Shown: positions 17,846 to 26,033, numbered from the stretch's first letter. The stretch is 64,000 bases of DNA from Tumebacillus_A lipolyticus (GCF_042682745.1 NZ_JBHUIO010000005.1:1054001-1118000); one strand, 5' to 3'. The notes: generated by a model not told the origin, from the sequence alone. Numbers and translations: made by a program.

Positions 17846-18121
17846 ATGGCACAAGAAGCAACGCAAGGCGCCCCGAAAACGAAGCAGCCACCCGTTTTTG
17901 CTTCCAAGTGGCAAGAAGAGCTGCACTACGCGGGCAGACAGTTGATCAAAGCGATCTCGATCGTGATCGTGCTTTCGATCATCCTGTACATCACCCACTT
18001 TCTCTCCACCGGGTTCACGATTCTATTCGCCGTGATCGGCTTTCTCCTCTTCCTCGTGACCGCCACCTATTCGGTCGGCCATTTTGTCCGCTTTATGGTC
18101 TTCAAGTCGCGAGGTGTCTGA
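17846..18121 (+). CDS. Small two-helix membrane protein, function unknown
   Basis: 91 residues: a charged N-terminus rich in Lys, Gln and Pro (1-35), then two hydrophobic helices (about 37-56 and 60-80) ending VRFMVFKSRGV. No family recognised. GGGAGTGA precedes the ATG, a TACAAT -10-like element lies upstream, and a terminator follows. It is divergent from the aldo/keto reductase. Confidence 0.75.
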   Translation: MAQEATQGAPKTKQPPVFASKWQEELHYAGRQLIKAISIVIVLSIILYITHFLSTGFTILFAVIGFLLFLVTATYSVGHFVRFMVFKSRGV

Positions 18122-18122
18122 T

Positions 18123-18153
18123 GAAAAGAGTAGCCCGTTCGGCTGCTCTTTTT
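18123..18153 (+). terminator. Intrinsic terminator of the small membrane protein gene
   Basis: AAAGAGTAGCC pairs with GGCTGCTCTTT (one T-G wobble), followed by a T run. Confidence 0.85.
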
Positions 18154-18166
18154 GTTTGCGCCGCGG

Positions 18167-18208
18167 AAAAAACGGAGACCCTCGTCGCGCTGCTGGCTTG
18201 AGGGTCTC
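18167..18208 (-). terminator. Intrinsic terminator of the chemoreceptor gene
   Basis: On the minus strand GAGACCCTC (18208-18200) pairs with GAGGGTCTC (18183-18175), followed after CG by TTTTTT. Confidence 0.85.
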
Positions 18209-18255
18209 TAACTCCGATCGTACATTCGATTGTAAGATTGCCTATTTCACCCGAT

Positions 18256-19215
18256 TTATCTCTTCCGATTGGCAGCCGCCGCGCGCAAGCTCTCATAGGA
18301 GCGCTCCAGTTGCCGATCGACAACCTGGGCTGCTTTTACATGATCGATCAGATCGTTATGCATTTTGCTCAACAGTTCATTCGAAGTGGCCAGCTCTTTG
18401 GTCAGCGTGCCGGAAAGCTTCTTCTGGCTCTGGATGATCGTCATCACCTCGTCCACCTCGTGCGTCACTTCGTCAAAGGCGGCAAACAGCTCGTCCATCT
18501 TTTCGGAAGCGTCTTTGCACACGTGCAGACCGCGTTTGATCGACTCCTGGTTCGAGTTGCTGCCAGACAGCGCTTCTTTCGTGTCCTGCAAGATCGAGTT
18601 GACCAACTCGGCGATGTGCTTGGTGGAGTTGCCGGTCATCTCTGCCAGCTTGCGCACCTCGTCCGCTACGATCGCAAAGCCGCGCCCCTGTTCTCCCGCC
18701 CGCGCCGCTTCGATCGCAGCATTTAAAGCGAGCAGGTTGGTCTGCGAAGCGATCTCTCCGATCACGCCGACGATGCCAGACACTTCGGCAGAGCGCTTCT
18801 CCAGTCGGCTCATCACCGTCTGGGTGCGATCCGACTCCCCCTGAACATCTGTGATCACCTCGACGATCTCGTCGAGGGATCGCTTGCCTTGCTTGGAAAG
18901 TTCGGACGATGCTTTTGAGATGTGGGTCAGCCGTTGACCGCGCTCATAGAGATGATCGGACGTCTGGTTCGACTCTGCTGCGATGCGCTCCATGTTCTCA
19001 ACGCTCGCCTTAAACTTGCTGGCCAGGCTGGAGAGCGTACCGTGCTGGTTGTTGACCGCGCCGTTCTGCTTGATCAACTCGCCCATCTGCTCATACAGCG
19101 TGACCATTTCACGCTTCAGCGCCTCCACGTGCTCCTCCTGTGCTGCTTGTGCACCTGTTGGTTGCAGGGTCGCGCTCACTTCTGCCTCCACCTGCTTCTT
19201 GCTCCAAAATGCCAT
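18256..19215 (-). CDS. Soluble methyl-accepting chemotaxis protein
   Basis: 319 residues with no membrane helix, so a cytoplasmic receptor. The N-terminal 80 residues are a helical region with a short heptad stretch (EEHVEALKREMVTLYEQMGELIKQ). The signalling hairpin tip is clear: IGEIASQTNLLALNAAIEAA followed by RAGEQGRGFAIVADEVRKLAE. No PAS, globin or CZB sensor module is recognisable, so the input is unknown; it could sense through partners or the adaptor complex. ATG 19215 follows GGAGGGAG. The longer open frame to 19311 has no ribosome-binding site. Confidence 0.92.
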   Translation of the reverse strand: MAFWSKKQVEAEVSATLQPTGAQAAQEEHVEALKREMVTLYEQMGELIKQNGAVNNQHGTLSSLASKFKASVENMERIAAESNQTSDHLYERGQRLTHISKASSELSKQGKRSLDEIVEVITDVQGESDRTQTVMSRLEKRSAEVSGIVGVIGEIASQTNLLALNAAIEAARAGEQGRGFAIVADEVRKLAEMTGNSTKHIAELVNSILQDTKEALSGSNSNQESIKRGLHVCKDASEKMDELFAAFDEVTHEVDEVMTIIQSQKKLSGTLTKELATSNELLSKMHNDLIDHVKAAQVVDRQLERSYESLRAAAANRKR

Positions 19216-19338
19216 CCGACTCCATCTCCCTCCATTGCACTTCTTCTCAATTTTGAGCCATTTTAACAAGAAACGCAACGAAGCATTGCCAAGTATGCGA
19301 AAAATTCTCAAACCTTTTGCTCGCCTGCCCCCAAATAG

Positions 19339-19368
19339 AAAAAGGCGACTGTTCGTACAGTCACCTTT
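19339..19368 (-). terminator. Intrinsic terminator of the YjcZ-type peptide gene
   Basis: Minus-strand AAAGGTGACTGT pairs with ACAGTCGCCTTT around a 4-nt loop, continuing into T. Confidence 0.8.
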
Positions 19369-19387
19369 AGCGGTCTATGAATTTTGC

Positions 19388-19495
19388 TTAGCAGCCGCCA
19401 GCTGCACCTGCATACGGAACGAGCAAGAAGAACAGGACGAAGATGATCAGGAATACAACAGCCCAACGGGTGTAGCCGCCAAAAGTACCGTACAT
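19388..19495 (-). CDS. YjcZ/SscA-type small sporulation membrane peptide
   Basis: 35 residues: MYGTFGGYTR, then a single hydrophobic helix (WAVVFLIIFVLFFLLVPY) and the end AGAAGGC. This is the layout of the YjcZ family of very short Gly/Tyr-rich one-helix peptides of spore formers; B. subtilis SscA belongs here and acts in spore coat assembly. GGGGGTGAG precedes the ATG and a terminator follows. Confidence 0.85.
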   Translation of the reverse strand: MYGTFGGYTRWAVVFLIIFVLFFLLVPYAGAAGGC

Positions 19496-19630
19496 GATCT
19501 CACCCCCTCGTGCTTCTACCCTACTGTACGCACCTCCTGTCCGGTTGGAAACGGCATTCGCCCGGCTCTCGTCCAGTTCAGCACTTGCCTACCGCGATGC
19601 TGCGCCCGTTCCGATCGCTCCGCATTAAAA

Positions 19631-19659
19631 TTGCCATCCGGTCAGGAATGCTATATACT
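19631..19659 (+). promoter_or_regulatory. Sigma-A promoter of the leader peptide / fusB-like transcript
   Basis: TTGCCA (19631-19636), a 17-bp spacer and TATACT (19654-19659). The start would be near 19666, about 30 nt before the leader ATG. Confidence 0.8.
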
Positions 19660-19696
19660 TTTTCCAACTCTAACGATGAAACGGGGGTCTAATCCT

Positions 19697-19726
19697 ATGG
19701 CAATACGCACTGTACTGTTTCGGTAG
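19697..19726 (+). CDS. Leader peptide of a translational attenuator
   Basis: Nine codons reading MAIRTVLFR then TAG, with GGGGGT at proper spacing before the ATG. The stop codon lies at the foot of the first leader hairpin, so a ribosome on this ORF would change the fold that follows. This is the arrangement of inducible resistance leaders (ermC, cat, staphylococcal fusB). Confidence 0.7.
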   Translation: MAIRTVLFR

Positions 19727-19805
19727 AAACAGAAGGATTCCATAACCTCGAAATTCTTCTGTTTCTACGATCGTGTCCAAACTACGAGCGAACAGAAACA
19801 GGAGG
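19723..19805 (+). promoter_or_regulatory. Two mutually exclusive leader hairpins controlling the fusB-like gene
   Basis: GTAGAAACAGAAG (19723-19735) pairs perfectly with CTTCTGTTTCTAC (19756-19768). The second arm can instead pair with AGAAACAGGAG (19794-19804, one wobble), which includes the AGGAGG ribosome-binding site of the downstream gene. Pairing of the second kind hides the Shine-Dalgarno site; pairing of the first kind frees it. No T-run is present, so control is translational. Confidence 0.7.
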
Positions 19806-19815
19806 TACTTTGACC

Positions 19816-20484
19816 ATGAAACAGGATACAACGATGGTGCCCTTTTTGCACCCGCATCAGATCAATGCGATTCGGCAACAGCTTCACTCGCTGATCGGAG
19901 CGTTTTACTTCGCCGGCGACTACCGCGTGTTGGAAGCATCCAGGCAAAACGTGCAGCACACGCTGCTCTCGATGGTCCCTGAAGCGACGCCCGCACAGCG
20001 CCAACTGCTGGAAGACGCGAAAAACGTCCGCGACAGAGATGAGCTGAAAGCGTACATGGCTCGGCTTGAGCCGTATGTGATCCCCTTCCAGGAGATCACG
20101 GCGGCAGAGATTCGTAAGCTGTTTCCCAAGGTGAAAAAGCTGGTGCTGCCTCCCTTGGCGGAGCTGGATCGAACCAAGCTCACCTACCTCGGCTGGCGTG
20201 ACATCGCGACTCACTCGATCTATCTGGTTCATCAGATCGATGGCAGATGGGTCGGCACCGAGTGCAAGTATGTGCCCACGCCAAAAAACCGCACGATGAT
20301 CTGCATGTGGTGCAATACTGTCGGTCAAGGAGACGAAGTGGCGTTGGTCACCGCGCAGGTGAAAACGCGTCAACTGGACGGATACAAAACGTATGGCAAC
20401 CATCTGTGCCTGAACAGTCACACCTGCAATAGCAGACTCACCTCGACAACGGAGATGGAGGCGTATCTCGCTTCCTTGCGATAG
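19816..20484 (+). CDS. FusB/FusC-family elongation factor G-binding protein
   Basis: 222 residues, the size of FusB/FusC/FBP proteins. The N-terminal half is helical and the C-terminal half is a treble-clef zinc domain with CMWC (about 163-166), NHLCLNSHTC (about 195-204) and the family-like end NSRLTSTTEMEAYL. These proteins bind EF-G and release it from ribosomes stalled by fusidic acid, giving low to moderate resistance. I use ATG 19816 (AGGAGG seven bases upstream), not the TTG at 19810. A short leader ORF and alternative hairpins precede it, as in staphylococcal fusB, so induction by ribosome stalling is likely. A terminator follows. Confidence 0.85.
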   Translation: MKQDTTMVPFLHPHQINAIRQQLHSLIGAFYFAGDYRVLEASRQNVQHTLLSMVPEATPAQRQLLEDAKNVRDRDELKAYMARLEPYVIPFQEITAAEIRKLFPKVKKLVLPPLAELDRTKLTYLGWRDIATHSIYLVHQIDGRWVGTECKYVPTPKNRTMICMWCNTVGQGDEVALVTAQVKTRQLDGYKTYGNHLCLNSHTCNSRLTSTTEMEAYLASLR

Positions 20485-20523
20485 TGGCGAGCGAAGGCAT
20501 GCCGCCTTCCCGCTCGACGACAG

Positions 20524-20576
20524 AAAAAGATCGCCCCACCCCCGCAACTACTGCGGGCTGGCGGGGCGATCTTTTT
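20524..20576. terminator. Bidirectional intrinsic terminator
   Basis: AAAAAGATCGCCCC pairs with GGGGCGATCTTTTT, with an inner CCCGCA/TGCGGG helix. It lies between the convergent fusB-like and hrpB genes. Confidence 0.92.
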
Positions 20577-20690
20577 GCATGTCGGTTCGCAATTCCTGAT
20601 GCTCGCCTCACTCTTTTCCCGAGCGATCGGAAGCATTCTCCTCGAAAAGCTCATCAAAGCGAAGATTCTGCCGGGTCGCGCTGTCGCCCT

Positions 20691-23144
20691 TCACTTCCCC
20701 CTCGGCTTGGCGCGATGAGTCGGGAGGGCGCTGTGCGGATCATCCGGCCAGTAATGTTTCGGATAGCGCCCCTTCAGATCTTTTTTCACCTCAAAATAGG
20801 CGTGTTGCCAAAAGCTCGCCAAGTCGCGCGTCACCTGCACCGGTCGGTGAGCAGGGGAGAGCAGATGCAGGGTTAACGCCACCTTGCCGCCGGCGATGTG
20901 CGGCGTCTCGCGCAGGCCGAACAGCTCCTGCAGGCGAACGGCCAGCACAGGTGCCTCCACATCCGCATAGTCGATCAGAATCCGCGAACCGCTCGGGACG
21001 GTCAGATGGGTCGGCGCCGCCCGTTCGAGCTCTTGCCGCTGTTCCCAAGAAAGCATCGCTTCCAGCAGGGTCACCATCTGCAGCCGCTGCAGTTCCTCTC
21101 TGCTTTTCATTCCATACAGATGGGGAGCGAGCCAGTCGGGGAGCGTCTCGATCAGCGCTTTGTGCGACACGTCGGGCCAGTCCGCTCGATGATGATGTAA
21201 AAAAGCGATCCGCTGCTGCAGCTGACGCGACGCCTTCGTCCACGGCAACAAGTCCAGCCCCTCTTCGGCGATCCCGCTGAGCAGAGCGTCTAGCGTTTCC
21301 TCAGCGCTGGGGCTGGCGAGCGGCACTTCCTTCAGCAGCATCGCCCCGAGCCGCTCACGCTTCCGCGCGCGCACCGCCTTGCTGCTTCGATCCCACTCGA
21401 CCAGCCGCTCCACCTCGATCTGCTCGCCAAAATGCTCGATGATCTGCCCTTCCTCGACCGGGGCGGCTAAAAAGATGCGGCTGTCCGTTCCTCTGTCATC
21501 CAGCTCTGCCGCCACCAGATAAGAATGGAACGCGAGCGGCTGCTCCTGTGCGAAGGCGGCGCCTCGCCCGTTGCGCAGGAGGTACCTGCCGTTCCCTCTG
21601 CGCTGTGCGATGCGGTCTGGAAAGGCAAAGGCGAGCAGCAGGCCAGAGCAGTCCACCTCTTCTCGCACATCTGGCGCAAGGGACAGCGTTCGCTTCCAGC
21701 GATTCGCCTCGGCGATGATCCTGCGGTCGACCTGCCCTGCGCGGAGAGCCTCCACCCGCAAGCGCAGATCTGCGCTCGGCTCGCTCAAAGCGTCTCGCTC
21801 GCTGAGCAGAGCGGCCAGCTCGCAGGCCAAGCCGCCCAGCTGCAGCCGCTCCCCTGCAAGCATCATCTGGGCCAGCCGGGGATGCAGGCCGATCGCAGCC
21901 AGCCGCTTTCCGTGCGCCGTCAGCGCGCCATCCGCCTCCAGCGCACCCAACTGCACCAGCAGTTCGCGCGCTTGCGCAAACGCGGCGCGCGGGGGCGTAT
22001 CGAGCCAATCGAGCTCCGCCGGATCGCGCACGCCCCATACGGCGAGCTCAAGGGCGAGCGGTGCGAGATCCGCCTCGTAGATCTCCGGCGTGCTCTGCGC
22101 CGCCAGCCGCGCGTCCTCCTGCTCGGCCCACAGCCGATAGCAGATGCCAGGTGCGACGCGTCCCGCTCGTCCCCGCCGCTGATCGGCCGAGGCGCGAGAG
22201 ACAGCGATCGTCTGCAGATGGCTCATTCCGGTGCGCGGCGAAAAGCGCGGCACGCGCATCAGCCCGCTGTCGATGACCACCCGCACCCCTTCCACCGTCA
22301 AGCTCGTCTCGGCGATCGAGGTGGCGAGCACCACTTTTCGCTCGCCTGCTGCACTTGGCGCGATCGCCGCATCTTGCTCCTCCCGCAACAGGCTGCCATG
22401 CAGCGGCGCGACTCGCACACCGGCTCCCAGCCCCATCTCGCGAAGCGATGCTTCCACCCGCCTGATCTCGCCCGTCCCCGGCAAGAAGACGAGCAGATCG
22501 CCTTCCTCCTGCGCCAACGCCGCTTTGATCGTTCGCGCGACCAACTGCTCGATGCGCCCTTCCGCCCTTCTGCTCAGATAGCGCGTCTCGACCGGGAACG
22601 AGCGCCCCTCGCTGATCAGGATCGGCGCCTCGCCCAACAGCTTGGCGACCGCTCCCGCCTCCAGGGTGGCCGACATGACCAAGATGCGCAGCTCTTCCCG
22701 CAGCAGCCCCTGCGATTGCAAGCAGAGCGCCAACCCTAGATCCCCATGCAGGTTGCGCTCATGAAACTCGTCAAAGATCACGATCCCCACTTCCTCAAGC
22801 GCTGGATCGTCCTGAAGCATGCGCGTGAGCACGCCCTCTGTGATCACTTCGATCCGCGTCTTCGGGCCGACTCGCGCATCCATCCGCACCCGGTAGCCGA
22901 CCGTCTCCCCCACCGACTCGCCAAGCTGTCGCGCCATATACGCGGCTGCCGACCGCGCCGCCAACCGTCGCGGCTCCAGCATCACGATCTTTTTTCCCAG
23001 CAGCCACGGTTCATCGAGCAGGGCGAGCGGCACGCGCGTCGTCTTTCCCGCACCTGGCGCTGCGACCAGCACCGCGTTCTGACGCGTGCGCAGCGACTCG
23101 CTGAGCGCTGGCAGCACCGTATCGATCGGCAGAGTTACCATCAT
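20691..23144 (-). CDS. hrpB: ATP-dependent helicase HrpB (DEAH/RHA family)
   Basis: About 817 residues, in the normal range for HrpB. Motif I is APGAGKTTRVP, motif Ia LEPRRLAARS, motif II DEFH (HrpB-type variant of DEAH), motif III SATLE, and motif VI QRRGRAGRVAPG (about 325-336). The HA2 and OB-type regions and the conserved HrpB C-terminal part follow (PTHLTVPSGSRILIDYAD, GRYPKHYWPDDP). An RNA-type helicase of poorly known physiological role. GTG 23153, ATG 23144 or ATG 23141 could start it; I use 23144, six bases after AAAGGGTGA. It is divergent from the leader transcript at 23161. Confidence 0.93.
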   Translation of the reverse strand: MMVTLPIDTVLPALSESLRTRQNAVLVAAPGAGKTTRVPLALLDEPWLLGKKIVMLEPRRLAARSAAAYMARQLGESVGETVGYRVRMDARVGPKTRIEVITEGVLTRMLQDDPALEEVGIVIFDEFHERNLHGDLGLALCLQSQGLLREELRILVMSATLEAGAVAKLLGEAPILISEGRSFPVETRYLSRRAEGRIEQLVARTIKAALAQEEGDLLVFLPGTGEIRRVEASLREMGLGAGVRVAPLHGSLLREEQDAAIAPSAAGERKVVLATSIAETSLTVEGVRVVIDSGLMRVPRFSPRTGMSHLQTIAVSRASADQRRGRAGRVAPGICYRLWAEQEDARLAAQSTPEIYEADLAPLALELAVWGVRDPAELDWLDTPPRAAFAQARELLVQLGALEADGALTAHGKRLAAIGLHPRLAQMMLAGERLQLGGLACELAALLSERDALSEPSADLRLRVEALRAGQVDRRIIAEANRWKRTLSLAPDVREEVDCSGLLLAFAFPDRIAQRRGNGRYLLRNGRGAAFAQEQPLAFHSYLVAAELDDRGTDSRIFLAAPVEEGQIIEHFGEQIEVERLVEWDRSSKAVRARKRERLGAMLLKEVPLASPSAEETLDALLSGIAEEGLDLLPWTKASRQLQQRIAFLHHHRADWPDVSHKALIETLPDWLAPHLYGMKSREELQRLQMVTLLEAMLSWEQRQELERAAPTHLTVPSGSRILIDYADVEAPVLAVRLQELFGLRETPHIAGGKVALTLHLLSPAHRPVQVTRDLASFWQHAYFEVKKDLKGRYPKHYWPDDPHSALPTHRAKPRGK

Positions 23145-23160
23145 CTCGTTCACCCTTTCA

Positions 23161-23190
23161 TTGACAAGAAACGCCCCATCGGGCTATAGT
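23161..23190 (+). promoter_or_regulatory. Sigma-A promoter of the leader ORF / double-GNAT transcript
   Basis: TTGACA (23161-23166), an 18-bp spacer and TATAGT (23185-23190). Confidence 0.8.
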
Positions 23191-23227
23191 TAAATTGCAA
23201 AACATTCCATTTTGGAGGTGAGGGTAC

Positions 23228-23299
23228 ATGAAAACGACAATTTTGCCTTTTTCATTCGTTGCCCCCTCGATACCGGTGAGAACTTTCTGCCGCGGGTGA
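23228..23299 (+). CDS. Leader ORF upstream of the double-GNAT gene
   Basis: A 23-codon ORF starting MKTTILPFSF and ending VRTFCRG, with TTTTGGAGGTGAG placed well for initiation. Its last two codons and stop codon are the 5' arm of an intrinsic terminator (23289-23317). Ribosome position on this ORF should therefore set read-through into the next gene. No similarity to a known leader peptide is obvious. Confidence 0.65.
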   Translation: MKTTILPFSFVAPSIPVRTFCRG

Positions 23300-23317
23300 C
23301 AGACCTGCGGCTTTTTT
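23289..23317 (+). terminator. Leader terminator (attenuator) overlapping the leader ORF stop
   Basis: GCCGCGGGT (23289-23297) pairs with ACCTGCGGC (23303-23311, one wobble) across a 5-nt loop, then six T. It lies between the promoter and the double-GNAT gene, so it must be passed for expression. Confidence 0.8.
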
Positions 23318-23374
23318 ATTTCTGCGGTCGAGGGGAGCGTTGTCCATCCACTTATCGACAAAGGAGATTCGCAC

Positions 23375-24235
23375 ATGACAACCTTTCACATTCTCACCAA
23401 AACCGCTTTTTCCGAACAGGAGATCGCCGACGTAGCCGCTTTGGAACAGCTTTGTGACGAGCGCGACCAGATCACCTTGCGCATCGGCACCGAATATCTG
23501 AGCAGCCGCCCAGGTGATAAAGCGCACGATTTCCTCTGTTATGACCACGGGCGGTTGATCGGCTATCTCTGCTGGCTGTCGTTCGATGACAAGGAGGCGG
23601 AGATCAACGGCATGGTGCATCCCGATTTTCGTCGCCGAGGAGTGTTCCGCTCCCTGTTGCAAGCGGCAGAAGCGGAGATGCGACCGCGCGGCATCGACAC
23701 GCTCGTCTACCTGATCGATGACCGCTCCAGCTCTGGGCGCGATTTCGCCCAGCACCTCGGCGCTGTCTACCGCAACGCGGAGTACACGATGACGCTCGGA
23801 ACATTCGCTCCGCCCGTGACGCGCGACGCCGCGCTTCGACTGCGCCCCGCGGCAGAGGCGGATTTCCAGTTCATGGTCACCTGCTCTGCGCAGGCGTTTG
23901 GCGATACGGAAGAGTGGACGCGCGATCTGCTCACGCGCACCAATGAGCCGAACCGCACCGCCTACATCGCCGAGCTTGGAGGCGAGCCGATCGCCATGAT
24001 TCGCGTGCTCCGCGACGAGCGGGAGGTCGCTGACATCCACGGCTTCTCCGTGCTGCCAGCCTTTCAAGGGCGCGGCTTCGGTCGGCAGATCTTAGCCGAC
24101 ACGGTGCAGTCCTTGAAAGGCGAAGGGCGCACCACGATCCGGCTCGATGTCGTCATCGAAAATGAGCGCGCCCTCGCGCTCTATCAAAGCGTCGGCTTTG
24201 CCGTCAGCTCCGCCGTTCATTTCTATGTCCGCTAA
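23375..24235 (+). CDS. Tandem GNAT-domain N-acetyltransferase
   Basis: 286 residues with two GNAT domains. The first (about 20-145) has GMVHPDFRRRGVFRSLLQAAEAE, a proper acetyl-CoA loop (RRRGVF). The second (about 155-285) has FSVLPAFQGRGFGRQILADTV (QGRGFG) and the C-terminal ENERALALYQSVGF signature. Fused two-GNAT proteins include the mycothiol synthase type and various resistance-like acetyltransferases; the substrate is not evident. AAAGGAG precedes the ATG. It is the only gene after a leader ORF plus terminator, which suggests induction by a translation-affecting signal, possibly an antibiotic. A terminator follows the stop. Confidence 0.85.
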   Translation: MTTFHILTKTAFSEQEIADVAALEQLCDERDQITLRIGTEYLSSRPGDKAHDFLCYDHGRLIGYLCWLSFDDKEAEINGMVHPDFRRRGVFRSLLQAAEAEMRPRGIDTLVYLIDDRSSSGRDFAQHLGAVYRNAEYTMTLGTFAPPVTRDAALRLRPAAEADFQFMVTCSAQAFGDTEEWTRDLLTRTNEPNRTAYIAELGGEPIAMIRVLRDEREVADIHGFSVLPAFQGRGFGRQILADTVQSLKGEGRTTIRLDVVIENERALALYQSVGFAVSSAVHFYVR

Positions 24236-24240
24236 ACTCG

Positions 24241-24272
24241 ACCCCTTCTGCTGTGTGCAGAAGGGGTTGTTT
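24241..24272 (+). terminator. Intrinsic terminator of the double-GNAT gene
   Basis: ACCCCTTCTGC and GCAGAAGGGGT form an 11-bp stem, followed by TGTTTT. Confidence 0.88.
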
Positions 24273-24285
24273 TATGTTGTGTACA

Positions 24286-24331
24286 CAGAAGAGTGTACCG
24301 ACTCCCCCGCAGTTTCTCAACAGCGAGTATC
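24286..24331 (+). repeat. Direct repeat copy A, left of the RiPP cassette
   Basis: Contains GAGTGTACCGACTC and AGTTTCTCAACAG. It is an imperfect match in the same orientation to 27733-27775; the pattern AGTGTrCCrACTC...TTTCTCAACA is kept. The 24332-24534 stretch holds no supported gene. Confidence 0.55.
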
Positions 24332-24534
24332 AGGTGCTCCTCCCGCGCCTGACCGTTCCCGATAACAGATTGATTGAAAATGAGCCGTTGTGATCTGTCT
24401 ATGCTTTCTCGCCGCTCAGAGCTTTGCACGGAGTGATTCTGTCTGGGCATGATGCTTTTTGGTTCATCTGAACATGGGAGAAAGAATGAAGCGAATTAAC
24501 CTACATGAACAAAACAATGTTTGTTATAAAAACG

Positions 24535-24563
24535 TTTACAAAGTTACTTATTTTTTGTATTAT
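24535..24563 (+). promoter_or_regulatory. Sigma-A promoter of the RiPP cassette
   Basis: TTTACA (24535-24540), a 17-bp spacer and TATTAT (24558-24563) in an AT-rich stretch, with a start near 24570. It shows that the open frame upstream of the GTG at 24604 is not translated. Confidence 0.8.
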
Positions 24564-24603
24564 AACTTTGCTGTTGCATAAAACCATTTGCGAGGTGACT
24601 ATT

Positions 24604-26028
24604 GTGCCGCTACGCTCAAATCCCTCTACATTTATTCCCTTGCAAGAGATGGAGAAGGAAGCCTGGGTGCCTTCTCGATTTAATGCGCAAAGTCGATCCG
24701 ATGATGGAACCCTGATCCTCTACAACAGCTTTACTGGCAATATGGGGGGAGTACCGATTGAAAATACGGACGAGGCCCTCACCTTGCTCAAACAGGGGAT
24801 CGAAGGTCCGGCAACCGGCTTTGCTGCTGATCTGGCTGCCGGTGGAATCTTGGTCAAAAAAGGGACGGATGAGTTCCAACGGGTCAGCTTTCAACGCACC
24901 GACCTCAATCGCCCAGACTATCTGCATCTCATACTCATGCCATCCGAGGAGTGCAACTTCCGCTGCACATACTGTTATGAGACGTTCCCGCGCGGACGGA
25001 TGCACGATGAAATTGTGGAGGGTGTAAAGAATTTAATCCAGTCGCGAATACAAAAGCTCACGAAATTGGCGATCAGCTGGTTTGGCGGAGAGCCGCTATC
25101 TGAGCCAGACATCTTGCTCGAAATCACCGACTCCTTTTTGCCGCAGATCGAGAAGTTCAACATCGAATATCAGAGCATTGTGACCACCAATGGCTATCAC
25201 CTGACCGCAGAGCTCTGCGAGCAGCTCGTTTCTCGGGGAATTCGAACGTTCAACATCACGCTCGACGGTTTGCAAAAAGACCATGACTCGACCCGAATAT
25301 TGCGCGGCGGTGCGGGTACGTTCGATACGATTTTCACAAACCTTCGGGCGCTCAAACAAACGAGCCTCCCCTTCAAGATCAACATTCGAAATAATTTTCA
25401 CCCCACTACCGACATCGATCAATTCCTCGCTGCCTTGAGTCAGGAGTTCGCTGGTGACCCGAGGTTTCATGTCTACTTTCGACCTGTTGGGAAGTGGGGC
25501 GGTTCGAACGACGACCATCTCACCGTCTGCACAGAGCGCGATGCGCGAAAAACGATGTTCGAGGCGGACAAAAAGGCGATCGAACACGGTCTCCCCGTCG
25601 TTACCCTCAACGAGTTTCTCCAACCGTTCGGCGCAGTTTGTTATGCCGCAAAACCATATTCATTTGTGATCGGATCGGATGGCATGGTGTACAAATGCAC
25701 CGTCGCCTTTGATAGCGACTTCAACCGAGTTGGCCGATTGTACGCTGATGGATATCTGGAGTTGGACTACGATAAATTGGCACTTTGGGTGATGGGTGGA
25801 GGAGCGGACGAGGATTCGATCTGCCAGCGTTGCTTCTTCCGCCCTTCTTGCCACGGGATGGCTTGTCCGCTCGTGCGAATCGAATCGGGCAAGCGCCCTT
25901 GCCCGCATGAGAAGACAGGGATCAAAGAAGTGCTCAGAGTGCTGTGGGAGCAGCACAAAAGGTTTCCCGGCAAAAACGAAGAGCCAACAACGCTCAGCTA
26001 TCTTCCATCCGCACTTGAAGGGAGGTGA
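24604..26028 (+). CDS. Radical SAM/SPASM peptide maturase
   Basis: 474 residues from the GTG at 24604, which follows GAGGTGA at proper spacing and lies about 34 nt after the predicted transcript start. The N-terminal 100 residues look like the peptide-recognition region of SPASM maturases (TLILYNSFTGNMGGV). The radical SAM motif is ECNFRCTYCYE with C117, C121 and C124; the GGEP motif is SWFGGEPL. The SPASM domain has C346, then GMVYKC (C365), then C407-x2-C410-x5-C416-x4-C421 and a last C433, enough for two auxiliary Fe-S clusters. Such enzymes install thioether or C-C crosslinks in short precursor peptides. The next gene, 5 bases on, encodes a 22-residue Cys-containing peptide, the likely substrate. 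Confidence 0.92.
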   Translation: MPLRSNPSTFIPLQEMEKEAWVPSRFNAQSRSDDGTLILYNSFTGNMGGVPIENTDEALTLLKQGIEGPATGFAADLAAGGILVKKGTDEFQRVSFQRTDLNRPDYLHLILMPSEECNFRCTYCYETFPRGRMHDEIVEGVKNLIQSRIQKLTKLAISWFGGEPLSEPDILLEITDSFLPQIEKFNIEYQSIVTTNGYHLTAELCEQLVSRGIRTFNITLDGLQKDHDSTRILRGGAGTFDTIFTNLRALKQTSLPFKINIRNNFHPTTDIDQFLAALSQEFAGDPRFHVYFRPVGKWGGSNDDHLTVCTERDARKTMFEADKKAIEHGLPVVTLNEFLQPFGAVCYAAKPYSFVIGSDGMVYKCTVAFDSDFNRVGRLYADGYLELDYDKLALWVMGGGADEDSICQRCFFRPSCHGMACPLVRIESGKRPCPHEKTGIKEVLRVLWEQHKRFPGKNEEPTTLSYLPSALEGR

Positions 26029-26033
26029 CTCGA

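Noticed and set aside
24505..24603. N-terminal extension of the radical SAM protein with a hydrophobic helix
   Set aside because: This stretch holds the promoter (TTTACA/TATTAT); the GTG at 24604 has the ribosome-binding site and gives a normal SPASM N-terminus.
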